Assembly (NCBI RefSeq): GCF_031755915.1
Contig: NC_083387.1
Location: 13,103,001-13,167,000, forward strand
Direction of reading: 5' to 3'
From: Ziziphus jujuba
Lineage: Eukaryota > Streptophyta > Magnoliopsida > Rosales > Rhamnaceae
Length of the DNA: 64,000 nucleotides
Shown here: positions 23,801-37,452 of the stretch, in pieces
How positions within the stretch are numbered: the first letter of the stretch is position 1
How the letters are laid out: every line of letters starts with the position of its first letter
The notes under the pieces: model-generated
Told to the model about the DNA's origin: nothing
Database searches by the model: none
Seen by the model: only the letters and a program-made list of their open reading frames with translations
Translations under genes and position numbers: made by a program

Positions 23801-26800
23801 TCATCCTCAGAATCATCAGAAGGAAGACCCAAGTGCTGCTCATTATTAGTTGGAGCCTCAAGTTCCTCAGATGCAGATGCGTAATCCGATTCATTAGAAC
23901 TTGATTCATTAGAACTAGATCCATCTCCCTGAACCTTCTCATCAGTTGCTGGACCGTCAGGGTCATAATCATCATCATCAGATTCATCAGAAGGAAGTTC
24001 AAGGTTGTGATCCTTATTTTTTCCCTCTGCTGCTGCAGCAGCCTCTGGAAAAACCTTCTGTGCATGATATAAGGAGCATGTCAAGCGTACTGGAATAAAG
24101 AAAGAATACAAAGTTAATTAATAGGGTAAAAATACTGAAAGTTATGGTCTTTCACCTCCCAGCTGTCACTAATTGAAAGATCTGTTCCTTGAGAATCGTT
24201 AAGCAAATCAATGCAATCAAACTTGCAGTCGCATCCAGGGCATAGCCAACCCTCATCTCCCGGGGGAACTGCAGCCAGATACAGAAATAAAGGACAAGAA
24301 ATTGTGAATAAAAAATAACTAAAGTAGTTGGTTTAGAAATTACTGTGTTCGCTTAATAATGGTGGTTCTAAACAGAACTGATGAAACCCACGGTCACAAG
24401 CACCATCGCAGAGTATTATATCATTACCAGCAGATAAGTCTTTGGACTCACATTTAGCACAGTATATCTGCTTAATATAGTCCAAAAAAATATATATATA
24501 TTGTTATTCTCCATTAGCAAAAGAAAAAAGATGAATGCATTTTAAACTCAACCCAAAGAAAAAGCTAAAGATGTACAACAACTTGGTCAACAGCAGAATC
24601 AGAATTTCATTAATGAGTGCAAAAGCTTATAGTTGAAGGATTCCCCTACATCCTCACTGTCAATCTGCCCTTCAGAATCGAACAAAGAATTTGGAAACCT
24701 TCCTTCTGCACATAGTGAATCAAGACGTTGAAATAGATCTCTTATTTTTAATTTTCGTCGTAATATTTCAGATGTAGCTCTTTGAAGTTCTCTTTCTGGC
24801 TTTAGCTTTTCTAGGCTGCAAAGTTGCAGAAGCAGTCAGAAGCCACAACTCAATACAAACTACCAATTCAAAGAAAAAGAAACAATTATATTAAAATTGA
24901 CCCCCCAAAAATAAAATGTTGGTTTCCACCAGCCTCTCATAACTAAAACTAAAAAAGGAAGGTTAACTCATTGAATTCAGCCATCTAAGCAATTCATTAC
25001 TGTATTTGCGAAAAAAACCAAACAGACCATAAAGAGAAAATTCTTGTCAATACAGGAACAGTTTACACAGTAATGAAGAATAAGAATCTCTACTAAAAAT
25101 ATCAGACTAATAAATATATAACATCATAAACATCACCCAGGTGTTAGAGACAAAGTAGCCTCTTATTTAATAATTCCAGTAGCACCACTCAACAATCCTA
25201 ATACCTATAACCAGATGCATATAGAAATAAAAATTTGCTGTATATGGCCTTTAGAAACAAACTTTCCAATTCCACTTCCAAATCGGGATTGGCAAATTTA
25301 GACTCCATTGAAAGTTCCTATTACAATGGTTTCCATTATTGACCATTATTATTTGTTTTTTATTTTTTGCCAGGTAAGATTTTTTGAAGGACACGTGACC
25401 TTGGTGGACCAGAACCCAAAACATACATAGTACCTTTAATATTAAAGAGACTGAAAGAGAGACAAGAATGGTAGCATAATTTAACTAGCATACATAGCAC
25501 CACACATAAAATTCCATTGATTTACAATATTCTATCTCCAAAAACCCAGAAGAAGCTTCATGCTGAATGCCAGAAATTTCAAAAGAAAACTAGAATTATC
25601 AAAACTAAGACAAAAACAAAAAGTTATAACATAATACAACAATATCCCAAACCCCATATGAAGCATTATAAATGACAGAAAACAGGTCCTAAGATCCAAT
25701 TTCTTACCAATACCATTCAATAAATCAAGTAAGAAAAAGAAAATGCAAAGAAAAATCAGTAATGCTCATAAGCAATGTTATGGTAGAAAATAAGCACCTG
25801 TATCCTTTCCAGCCTTCGCCAGAATAAGCATCAATCAAGTTCTGCTCATATCCTATTCGGTAGAGTAAATATCTTAAATGTTTTCTGATTTTTGAAAATT
25901 CATCATCCATGATCCTCTTCCCTCTTTTGTTTCTCCTCTTCCTTCCTCTCTTTGCCCCATTACCATTTCCCAAATTAGCACTTGATTCAAGAGCGTTAGG
26001 TTTCTCTCGTGTCCTTGAGCGTAGAACTCTGTCGCTGCCTACCAATGATCTTAACATATACTTCTTCTTTTTTGATTTTGCAGTTCGTTTATCCCTACGC
26101 CCCAATCGACTAGAATTATTCATCACACTTTTAGGGGGTGTATGGAAGTGTTCATGGCTAGACTTTTTGTTCACATCTCCAGAAGAAGGTTCTAGTTGCT
26201 TATCATTTGGGCCCTTGTTTACATCACCAAGTGTTGGTTCCAAATGTCTCACAGGTACAGGAGAAGGCCTCAAATGTTCAGTTAAAATACTATTAGACAC
26301 TGCAGTTCTAGTTGAAACTGGAAAATATTGCACCTTTACAGAAATAAGTTGGTCTTTTTGTATGGGTAGCTCACTATATATACTCGAAGAATCAAAGTTC
26401 TGCTCAGATGTAGTACGTTGACAGCACGAACTTTTTCCAGTCTCACAATCCTTGCTCATATTTTCAGAAGACAGTTCCAATTGTCCACCAGAAATCGAAT
26501 TCTCATTTTCCAAAATGTGTTCCAATTTTTCGTTGACAACACAGGAAGGCACTGGTGAACTGGTTTCTTCCAGATCATTTTGTAAGAGGTCAGAACCAAG
26601 ATGATGATTTTGCTTGGATGCTTCAATACACATATTACCAGCATTGCATTCATATATCTGTTCTGACATTACATGTTGAGGGCAAGAAGTGTTTCCAGTC
26701 TGAATACTCATGCTCACATCTTTCTGAGGAAGTACAAGTTCATCAATAAGAGAATTCACGGTAACATTTACAAAAGATGAGTCCAAATTTTTACTAATAA

Positions 26801-27305
26801 GAGAGCTGGAAACAGCTGTAATGCTCTGCAATGGTTCATTTGGATCATGTTTACAACCAGATTGATGTTGTTCTGATAGTTCAGTACAGACGTCCTCAGA
26901 TACAACTCCATCTGTCTGTTCAAATCCTGGCTGATGTTCTTCTGCTAATTTAGCGCAAACACTCCCTTTATGCCTATGTTCCAGCGTAGTTGGTTGTGAG
27001 CATGAACCTTTTTCAGTTTGACAACTCTTTCTCACCTCTTCCAGTGGCAATCCCAACCGCTCAGAAAGATTATTTTTGCTTGCAGTTTCAGAAAATGGTT
27101 GCTGCTGGCCATTAACAATGCTGGAGACTGCCACACTGATTTTTTCTTGTTTCTTTTCTCCAGTATCAGATTCAATCTGATGCAATTCTTCTGATGATTC
27201 AGATTTATGCATCTGCCCCGATGTACTTTGTACTAGGCATGTACCTTCTGCTGCTTGACTGCTAACAGATGCTGGAGAAACGTTTGGATGTGCACCATCA
27301 GCCAT
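20859..27305 (-). CDS. HAT3.1: HAT3.1-type PHD-finger homeodomain transcription factor, eight coding exons
   Basis: Minus-strand exons: 27305-25798, 24815-24650, 24467-24344, 24268-24156, 24057-23491, 22867-22538, 21399-21310 and 21218-20859, joining in frame to 3258 bases (1085 residues). In order: a long low-complexity N-terminus with degenerate repeats; the conserved block [16 protein letters not shown] (417-432); a basic cluster [12 protein letters not shown] (453-464); a leucine-rich segment before the PHD finger (about 559-616, C4HC3, starting IYCAKC and ending GWLCPGC); an acidic region with LPSD(E/D)S(D/E)DDDYDP at 658-670 and 715-727 and a related motif near 831-842; and a C-terminal homeodomain (about 922-980) with KWFENVRW in helix 3. 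The family (Arabidopsis HAT3.1, parsley PRHP) binds DNA in the nucleus. The acceptor at 22868 is the least certain junction. The N-terminus is unusually long. Confidence 0.94.
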
Positions 27306-27311
27306 ATTGAG

Positions 27312-27764
27312 CTAAAGGGCACAAATATAGGTAGTTTAATCTGTTTATAAAATAAAACAAATTGATGTATTCAATTTGAAGATACAATGCTGAAAGGGAA
27401 AGGGAGGGCGGTGATGTTATTCATATAATTACGGTGGGTAGTAACAGATGACTATCAAGCTGACTGTGTTATAAATTAAGGTTTTTACAACAAAAGAACT
27501 TCAATCAAAGCAAAGACCTAATGTTGTATCAATATGTTTCACCTCAAAATTGACAATCCAAAGTATTTCTCACCCATTATATTATAAACAGTTGTGATGT
27601 TGGTATATCCATACACCTGTAAGATGCAAAACAATTATAAAATTGGCAATTTCCCAAGAAGATAAAAACTTTAAATAACAGATGACATCTGAAAATAAAA
27701 AATAAAATCAATAAATGATATAGCTCACAAGATATTGTTGATGACCACAAGCATAAATGCACAT

Positions 27765-27798
<34 letters not shown>

Positions 27799-28984
27799 GG
27801 GAGATTTTGATTTTACCAAACCAACCAAATTGAGCTGAAGATAGACAAGAAAAGTTGTACATGTCCATCTATACTTACTATAGACACTATAATGATTCTA
27901 CAGGTTAACTTTCTTTGGATTATAGAATTTTGATAAAGCTTCTTAACAACTAAAACCTGTCACTACATCACTCCCAAAGACTACCAGCTCAAACGTAGCC
28001 ATCCTCAAACTTATCGAGTAAACGAACAAAAGCATCAGAAAGTCCTAGATATTTAATTCGGATTTATTATATAATAATTATTCTCCTATGAAGTGCCCAG
28101 CTAAGAACCTTGTCAAGAATATGACCTCTCCGAGTAGAGACTGCAGTACATTGGTCAGAAAATCTTCTGTATGATACATTCTCATAAAAGCAAGAGCTTA
28201 ACTAGACCCAAACAATAAAATGCCAAAATAGACTGTCCTCTCAAGGTAGTTTCCACCAACAATCCCGTACATTTAAATACATAAATAAGCTAGCTCACCA
28301 CCACGACCACCATTATGGTTATGCAGCTAAATTCCAGTTACGAACATTAAGAACAACTTACTAACTAAATCTCATTAAGAAATAAATCCGCAGACATTAC
28401 AATTCAGAATCAGAATCAATCCAAATACATTAAAGGTTGTCAATGGTAAAATGAAAAACCCAGAACATAAGCTTAGTGACATTTCACATTTCCCACATGC
28501 AAAAAACGCATTCAAAGTAACAACGAACGCCTAAATCCTTATCACTCAAGCTACTACATACGGTCACGCATTTTCAAAATGAACGTGCTTTTTCTCTCCC
28601 AAGCTGGAAAAACCTCAGCTTAGCATACCTAAACAAACGGTACAGAAGATTAAGTTTTCAGCTTCTGTTTGGTTGCTGAGGAAAAAAAAAAAAAAAACAA
28701 AACAAAACAAAAGAGAAAGAAAACAAAATACCACCCAGTCTTAAGCAGCTACAAGCTATGCTTCTTCATTTTGTCTTCAGAACATCAATAAAAACGAAAA
28801 CAAAAGCAGAAGCTGAGCTCGGGTTGTGTATTGTTCGGAATTTAAAGAAAACAGAAAAAGAAAAAAAAAAAAAAAAAAAACAAAGAAACCCAAGATGTTC
28901 TTCCTGGTTGCGTTACTGTTTCGAAACAACAACAATGTCTAAGATTTTTTTTTTTAAAAAAAAATTTGAAAAGAAAAAGTTTAC
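27312..28984 (-). other. Inferred leader intron of the HAT3.1-type gene
   Basis: On the minus strand a good donor CCAG|GTAAAC occurs at 28985/28984 and an acceptor TTTAG|CTCAATATGG at 27312/27311, six bases before the start codon. This fits the common plant arrangement of a long intron in the 5' leader. No coding frame is seen between them. Contains the AC microsatellite (27767-27796) and A tracts. Inference from splice signals only. Confidence 0.5.
27767..27796. repeat. (AC)n microsatellite
   Basis: About 15 AC units inside the inferred HAT3.1 leader intron. On the transcript strand it reads (GT)n and is complementary to the repeat at 29070-29098. Confidence 0.9.
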
Positions 28985-29069
28985 CTGGTCATTTAGCAGG
29001 TGAATCTGTTAAAGAGTTGGAAAGAAGAAAAGAGAATTTGGATCTCGGTTGGGTTGCGTGGGTGAGAAA

Positions 29070-29098
29070 GTGTGTGTTGTGTGTGTGTGTGTGTGTGT
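29070..29098. repeat. (GT)n microsatellite
   Basis: GT dinucleotides with one interruption, about 90 bases upstream of the inferred leader-exon donor; on the HAT3.1 transcript strand it reads (AC)n. Confidence 0.9.
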
Positions 29099-29099
29099 T

Positions 29100-29446
29100 T
29101 GTGTTTGTGTTGGTGTTCCCGATACTTCTTCTGACCGCCGAGAGAAAAAGCGGTTCTCACTTCACACAGACTCCTTTAAATCTGGGCCACCGTTCCGCCT
29201 CTAACAACTAATAGGGCTTTCCCTCCCCACCTGACCACACCTCTCTCTAGCCTCTGCCCCTCTATTGCCTAATTATTTTGCGCTTGCGGCGCTTTTTATT
29301 CTCTGTCGTCACCACTTTCGGATTTATCGGAGCTCACCTCACTCCCCATTGTCTCTCTCATCCCCTCCCTCGGCCCGGCCTACTCCTTTTTGGGCTCCTT
29401 TTGTCCTCCAGCCCATTCTATCACAAGCCTTTCTGCCACTTTCAAC
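29100..29446 (-). promoter_or_regulatory. HAT3.1 promoter region with site II (TCP-type) elements
   Basis: This GC-richer stretch contains TGGGCC at 29183-29188, TGGGCT at 29391-29396 and AGCCCA at 29410-29415. These match site II elements (TGGGCC/T) bound by TCP factors in promoters of proliferation-linked plant genes. The clustering, and the position just upstream of the likely leader exon, suggest the core promoter. No TATA box is evident. Confidence 0.45.
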
Positions 29447-30258
29447 TAGAAGTGATAATTCGTGTCCATGTATGGTGTTTATATCGATCTCGTATAAAAA
29501 ATATTTAATTTTAATTCAATCAGTTTGTTAATCATATTAAGTATCTAAAACAATAATCCAATCTATTTATAAACAGGTCAATCTGATATAATCCGTTTAA
29601 CATGATTATTTTAACAAATCATGTTGACTTTTTAACGTATTAACTTAAATATTAACCTATTAACTTAAAAATTAATTAATTTATTAAAAATTAATATATT
29701 AATTCAAAATCAATCTGTTTATTGAAAATTAACTTATTTATTAATATATCTATTATACTAACTTAAAAATCAAGCTCTTTATTTGAAAATGAATTAAAAA
29801 TAATAATTAAAAAAACAACATAAAAATAATTTAAGCATTAAAAAATTAAGATACTAAATTTAAATTTCATAATAATATACCCTCAAATTATATTTGCAAA
29901 TCCTAATCCACAATACATGTTCTTTTATAAAAAATTATTTTTATAAAGTTTTTTAATTTATAATATTTTTTATTTATTAAATAATATATTATGGATAAAA
30001 TTATAATTTAAAATTAAATTTAAATAGATTGTAATATGTATATAATCGTATCAAATTAAAACTGACACATTTAATAAATGGATTATAACGGATCAATTTT
30101 GAGTTAAACAGGTCAACCCAAAAATGATAGAATTAATAATCATATTAAACTGGTTGATCTGATTATGATCCGAACCTATTTATGATAAAAGTAAACCTAT
30201 TAATTTAGTGTCATTTTCGAATCGTGTCGCGGTGTAATGACCCAAATTGCCACTCCTA
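29447..30258. mobile_element. hAT-like MITE, ~0.8 kb
   Basis: The left end reads TAGAAGTGATAATTCGTGTC and the complement of the right end reads TAGGAGTGGCAATTTGGGTC, good terminal inverted repeats with TAG...CTA ends. The interior is AT-rich, non-coding and contains scattered GGTCAA/TTGACC-like blocks. Flanks CTTTCAAC (left) and CTTCAAGC (right) may be a decayed 8-bp target duplication, as expected for hAT. It sits immediately upstream of the HAT3.1 promoter. Confidence 0.6.
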
Positions 30259-30333
30259 CTTCAAGCTTTCTTCTTTTTTTCTTTTCTTTTTTTATAAATG
30301 ATTTATGGAAAAGTACAATGAATGATAATTATT

Positions 30334-30709
30334 TAGGATCCGTTTGGTGTAGTTGATGGAAATGGAGTTTTAGTCTGTAGAGTTTTGTATAATAAATCTT
30401 TTTGAAAAAAAAAAACTTTTATTAAAAAGCTAATAAGTATTTGGTTGTAAATAAAAAAACTGCATTAAATGCTTATTATGCTGCATGAAATGTTTATTTG
30501 GTTTCCATATAAGTTTAAAAAAAAAGTTTTTTTAGAAAACTATAAAAATTGAACTTCTCTAAAACAGTTTAAAAAAACTATTTTTTGGATTAACAAGTAC
30601 TTGTTGAATCTTGTCAAACAATTCTATTTTTTAATAAAAAAACTTTTAGTCTTCAAGTAGAGTTTTTAGTCCAAAAAAAAAAAAAAACTCTGCTAAATAG
30701 ATACTTAGA
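30334..30709. mobile_element. MITE-like element with GTTTGG-type ends
   Basis: The left end TTAGGATCCGTTTGGTG and the complement of the right end (TAAGTATCTATTTAGCAG) are weakly inverted-repeat related, and GAGTTTTAGTC-like blocks occur near both ends in opposite orientation. No coding capacity. Boundaries are approximate. Confidence 0.4.
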
Positions 30710-31606
30710 CTATCAAATCATAAAAATTATATAAATATAATAGTTATGAATATTATCTTTCATAATTTCTCTTTATAAATCTATTAACATATATAGTTTT
30801 TTTTATATAAATAAAAAAATAAATTTTTTCATTATGCAAAATACTTTTCTTTTTGAAACCCCAATAATTTTTAAAAATTTTCAATTTTTTATCAACAATC
30901 AACGAATCTTCAATTTTTTGAAGGCCATTAAATTTATAATTATTTAAAATATTTAACAAATGTTAATTACCATTAATGCTAACAAACATTTCAAATAAGT
31001 AAATAATATCTAATTAAATAGAAAAAGAAAAAAACATCTACTTAGGTATAATACCACACATAAGATTAAGATTTTATAATTTTGAATAGATAACTCAGTT
31101 TATTAAATAAAGATGAGACGTTATATAATTATTTTTGATATTGCAACGAGAAGGTACCTTATTAGTTTTGTGTTTTGTTCCCAGGTAATTTTGCCGGATG
31201 CTTTTAATTTGGACCATTAGTTGATTTATGCCCCTCCTCAAATAATTTGTTTTTTAAAATAATAATAATTTGCTCTTTATTTTTTACATTGTTGAAGAAT
31301 CTAATTCTAAAATTTCCTAATTTTAACTAACCCACTTCCTTTTATCGCCTCTCGTCCTCTCTCTCTCTCTTTTGAAATACTCTATCTGTCTCTCTCTTTG
31401 CTCTACCCATTTTTTCATATCTCTTGAAAATTTTTTCACTATTTTTTTCTTTTTCTTCTTTTGTTTTGCTGAATTTTTTCCCCTATTATTGTGCTATGCA
31501 TAACAATAATTTAAGATAAAAACTCACGATCTAAGAAAAAGATGATCAAAAAACTAATTATGAATTGTTTCCTACAAAATTACAAAGAAATATGAAATTG
31601 TTGTTA

Positions 31607-31637
<31 letters not shown>

Positions 31638-34600
31638 TATTAAGCAAACCTAGCAATGGGCTCGAGTCGCTCGACAACACCCAAGGGTATCCATCGGAAA
31701 GCAATGTTTAGAATTGAAGCATTAGATAGACACATTACAACAAAGGCTATCATCGATGGGTGATGAGTAATTGTCAATAAGCTTTTCCCATTTACGAATG
31801 GAAATTCTGCGGCTTAAGGACCATAGGTAATTCTTCCGTGTATTTATTTTAACAACTTCATTTTTTTTCAATGGACTTTGATGGACGGACATGGATCAGA
31901 TAAGGTCCAAATTGAAGGCTTTGGCCCAAATTTCTCTTTATTTTGTTTCTTGGGAACTTTTGGGATTAATTATTTATCTAAAGTGACTTAATCCTATTGT
32001 TTTTACAACCCTTCCCCATTGGTTGAATTTTTTAAGAATTTGGCTAATTAAAGAAAAACATAATATCCTTTATTAGAGTAAAATTTATTGTAAAGTGAGA
32101 TTGGTAAGGAGGCAAAGGGGTAATCATTATTTTACAAAAAATAAAATAAAAATGATGATATTAACATCTAGACCCTTTAATTCCCAACCAACACATTTTA
32201 TATTTGGTGACCGTATCCAATGATGAATAATATTCCTTACTCTTTCATTTTCTGAATTTTATATGAATATATATACATATTGCAGTTTAAAAAATATTTA
32301 AGTTGAGAATAAATGGATTTAGTTATTTAAAATCATTATATTATATGTCATTTCAAAAAATATTATATTAAATGCATATAACACAACAACTCTAAATAAT
32401 TATAACAAAAAAAAAATTTCTAAATAAGCAAACTTATTTATCCTTAATTTAAAAAGTTAAAAAAATAATCACCAAAGATCATTTTGTATTTATATATATT
32501 TGGTTGTTTTATGGTTTTCTATTTTTCTTAAGGTTTTTATTACTTAACACCAAATTGAAATCCATCACATAAAATTAAGCTCAATTTAAAAAACAAAATT
32601 ATTCTTATTTAACTGAAAAATGGCTATCATTAAAAAAAAAAAAAAAAGTGTAAGCTATAAGTGAACAAAACTTACAATTTTAATACTAACATTACGAAGG
32701 TCAGACAGTCTCTCTCGAAATAAAACAAAAGTCAAATGAATAATTGTCCCATTATTACTTTAATTATTATTCAAGTCTTTCTCATTTTGGACTTTGACCA
32801 AATGTAAGTGACCCTCCTTGCTTCAAACTTCAAATTATTTTTAACCGTTTTGAGACTTTTTATTTTTATATGTACATATGTACCACACGGTCCATATGTT
32901 ATATTCCGAGGAAGAGATAGCAATAAATAAACTATAAGTGTGAAATTCTTGAGCGTCATAATGTCTTATAATAATACTCCACCACTACATGTGTAACGGT
33001 CCGTTGTTTAACTTTCTTTTTTTTTTTCAGTAAATAACTAAATATTATCAAATAAGATTGATTTAGTTAGCATTAGTTAGCAATATGTTGATTATATTTG
33101 AAAGAAAAAAAAAGTTATCCTTTTTCATTTAATGTATACATTTTTTTATTTTTTTAATAATTGAGGATTCAAAGTAAAAACTATCTTATGCAAAAGCAGT
33201 GATTTTTTTGTTAAAGGACAGTATACACTTTCATTAGGTCTAGAAATTTATGGAACAAATATATCTTTATTGATGGTTTTAACCTAATAATAAAGGCTCA
33301 TTTTTTTTTTTCTGTGGTAATTAGGAATTGTGATAAAAGTGTTGGGGTGGACAGAAATATATAAGGTATTAATTTTGTGAAAATATCAAAAATGTTGATG
33401 TCGACAAAATTTTTTAAAAAATTAGGAAACTTTCAATATTTTAATTTAGAATATAAATTTTTTCATATATAATATTTAATACAGTTCATAAATATAAAAA
33501 TACAATAATTAGAATAATAATGGTAATAAAATAAATATTAAAAAATATTATATATAAAATAAATATATTGCTCGTTAGTATCAAAATAGAGTAAATATAA
33601 AATTATATTAAGATACATATATTTGTTTTTTTTTTTTTTTGGTTGAATAAGATACATGAAGTTTTGAAATATAATTTTATAATACATAATTAACACAAAA
33701 ATAAAAAATAAAAAAAATTCTAGGGCTTAGATGGATGTCCATATCTAAATGCTTGTTGATCATGACAATATGTATTACCGCTCATTATGTCGGAGAAATT
33801 TTCAACATAATTAAGAATGTGCCAAAAATATTTATTACTATCAATTTCAATCATATGTCTAAATAAAGGATAATATTAGTTTATCCGAAGAGGAGTATGG
33901 CATGTGTTTGGAGGCATTGATTATCCAAAGATAATAATTGTAAAAATTATATGATCTCTTATTAGTAATTGGAAACATAATTGGAATCTTAACATTTTCA
34001 TAGTATGAACTACCTTGTGTAGTTAAGCTCATTGAATTGAAAAAGTTGAAAAACTAATATTCCTTAAACCAATTCATCATTTGATTTCCACGACCCCTTC
34101 TTGAATATTGCCTACCAATAGCTCTTATCCCAATGTCTATTGCTCATGCCCTATGAGCTACATCCTATGTAGAATATGTGTATTGATCTTTAATATTAGT
34201 ATTTCTTTCAATTTTTTCACTTCAAATTCATTTTTGTTTCCTATCAAAATAATCAAACCAGTTGTATTACATAATAACATATGGAAAAGTTTAATTCTTT
34301 TCTTTAAAATGGTTAGAAAACAAAAAATTTTGGTTGTCAAATTTGCCATTTACCAATATACCTATTAAAAACCGATAAATCATCAAAATATAAATAAAAA
34401 TCCTTTTATATTCCACAAATTTCATCAACATTTTCTGAAACTATCGATATGTATTGATATTTTCGACATTTCCATCCATAATTTTAACAGATACTCTTTA
34501 CACTCATTTATCAATGTTGACCATATAGAAACTCTGAAAATATTGAAGAAATCTTGCAAATATTGCCAACAATTTTATCAATGACTATGAAGTCAAAATA

Positions 34601-37400
34601 ATACTACCAAAAACAAAAAAGAAGTCCTCATAAAAGTTGGTCCCCCTTTTGACCCTTTATTGTTCATAGACTTAGAATAACTTTATTTTTTTTCTTTTTC
34701 ATTTTTTTTTTATAAGAATGTGGTTAACAACATTTAGGTTGTTTAAACTATTACATGTTTTTTTTACTCAACTCCTCAAAATATAAAAAGTCTCCCATTG
34801 CTTCTCAAATTATTTATTTTTTGTCACTTTAGTTCAATTATGCATTTTTAGCAAATGCATTTGACGAAGTTAATTATATGCAACTTATATGTAACTTTAT
34901 TTTAAAACTTTTTTATTCTATTTTATTACAAAATTTCACTCATGTGTATGTTTAATTTTAGCAAATTAATTCATTATACAAAATTACATTATTGGACTAA
35001 TGTGACAAGAAAAAATAGTTGAGGGACAATTTAACTATTTTCTTTTTTTCATTTATGGAGCAAAATGCAAAAGATATAATAGTTCAATCCAATCTCTCTG
35101 TCTTGCTCTCTTTCTTTCTATATATAATATATCAAGAAACTATGATTGGAACTCAAAATCATCATCTGAGAAAGTATATAAAACTGGCTTTGCTATAGAT
35201 ATGTGCTTATTTATTTATCTGTCATGAATATATAAAATTTAATAGTCCGCTTATATAGACATAAAATTAAGATTTATATATATGTGGAATTAACTTTGTG
35301 TTCTTATTTTTGTAATAACTAGGTTAAGTTTCACATATAGGAATGAAAGAGAATTGATCAATTTCAAACAATACGCAATTACAGGATGACTGACTGACCG
35401 AGAAGATGACTACATTTACTACATCATCACAATAATTCTTCTTTCTTCTTATTTGTTTGGTGGGATATGACTTTTGCTTTACCAACTTTTAGGCCAATTT
35501 TCAAATGCCCTGAACTTTGAATATCAATTCAATGAATCTAATAATAACTTTCAAATCTAAATATCTAACATATATTATGCCCTTATAAAGCAATATATCA
35601 ATCTATATTTACCAATTACCACATTATTATAAGTAATATTATAAATTTGAATTATTATGTTATCAACCATATGTTAAATTCTATTTTAGTTAACTATAAC
35701 GGGGAAAGCCCAAAAGCACAGAACTAACAACCATGGAATATTTCACGAACAAAAAAAAAAAAAAGAAAAAAAAAAAAGAAGGGACATGGACTAACTTATC
35801 ACATGTGGATTTGGCTTGATTGACTTATTCGTCAAATTTGATTAGACTAAACTACATATTTCTAATTCTAAGTGATCTAAATTTAAAACAATTAATCCAC
35901 TACGATACAGTGTTTTTGTATGTAACACACGGCCTAGTGTAAAATATTTTACTCACATTATTTTTTTTTTTTAAATCTAATTATTTTCTTCTCGTTATTT
36001 AGCATTTTTTATTTGATAATTATATATATAAGATTTTCAGATTTAAATTGCTCTAATATAAAACTACTAATTTTTTCTTTTTATCAACTTACATCAACAG
36101 ACTCATATTAAGGTTGACAACTGTCAGGAATTCATTTATAAACCATTTATTTGTTTCAAAGGATAGGATTTGAAAATATATTTGTCATCCACCGGGTCTC
36201 TACAAAGATTAGTACTTTCCCCAAAATCATATTAAATTATTGAATTGATTTTTAAATTTCAACATTTAAAACGATTTAAAAGTTAATAAAAAAAAGAATA
36301 ATATTAAAACTATCAATTTGACCATGTCTGGAATTGCTTTTGGTGTCTCAAAATTGATTATCAAACAATCAAAATTTAGTTTGGGTGTTTGGTAAAACAA
36401 AAAAAAAAAAAAAAAAAAAGTCCCCACTCTATGAATACCATCTAGTAGTTGATTTTAAGAAGTAGCAAAAATGTTACTTTCGAGATTTTGATTTTTAGAG
36501 TCTCTAATTGCTTATCACTAAAATATTAATTTTAATAATAAAGCAAATATCATTTTTTTTTTCAATTTCTAATTTTATAGATGTTAAATTTTGGTGTATT
36601 AAATATATATTTTTCATTTTAATATAATTTTAGTGATCAATTAAAAAATAGTGTTATAATATATTTAATAAAATTGCATATATTAATAAAAATAAGAATA
36701 AATCTCACAACACTTTTTCTCATAATGCTACTAAAGATATGTAAATCCTTTTCTTCAAAAAAAAAAAAAAAGGGTAAATACTCAATGTCCATTTTAATAA
36801 TTACATATTATTAAGCAGTTAAACATTAGAGAATTTTTAGTCGTACTATTAAACGGACTCTATATAGTCCAATTATTAATTTATATTTTTATCCTCATTT
36901 AAAATTATTATTAAAAATATTTAATAATTAAACATATTTGAATAATCTCTTTATACAGTCTCACTCTTCCTGTCGAATAATATGTAACATATATTTTTTT
37001 TCATCTAACTCATACTCTATTATAAATTAAGATTGCAGATACAACAATTATACCGAAATTATGGAAGTTAAAAAATATGAAACAGTAAGATGTATTTAGT
37101 TTTTTTAATTTTTTTATTTTGCAATGAATCATTTTGTTCTGTAATTTTTAGTTTGGATTTTTTTTTTTTTTTGGGTCACTTACCAATGGCTGGCATAGAA
37201 CAAAACTCTCCATGGTTAATCACATCGGAACAACATTATTGTCTTTGGTCATGGTGTGCTGAAATTCTTCTTTTATTTAGAAGTTTAAAACTGAGCACTT
37301 TTCAATTGTTCAAAAGGATTTATCCGAACATTTTACAATATTTGGTTCTTATGTATCGAATGCTGTATAAATATAGAGATATTAAGTACCGTACATTATG
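30710..37400. other. AT-rich gene desert, first part
   Basis: No supported gene, RNA gene or intact transposon. Contains pyrimidine-rich text near 31340-31400, an AT run near 31614-31640, A/T tracts, and short less AT-rich patches (31640-31830, 35360-35420) without recognisable coding content. Confidence 0.4.
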
Positions 37401-37452
37401 AAATATGTCAATTTAGTTTCCTCTGCTCAAACTCATTCTGATCGAAATTATG

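Noticed and set aside
23673..24065. A 130-residue minus-strand frame rich in Met/Leu
   Set aside because: It overlaps the HAT3.1 acidic exon in another frame and is a translation of GAT/GAA-rich codons out of phase.
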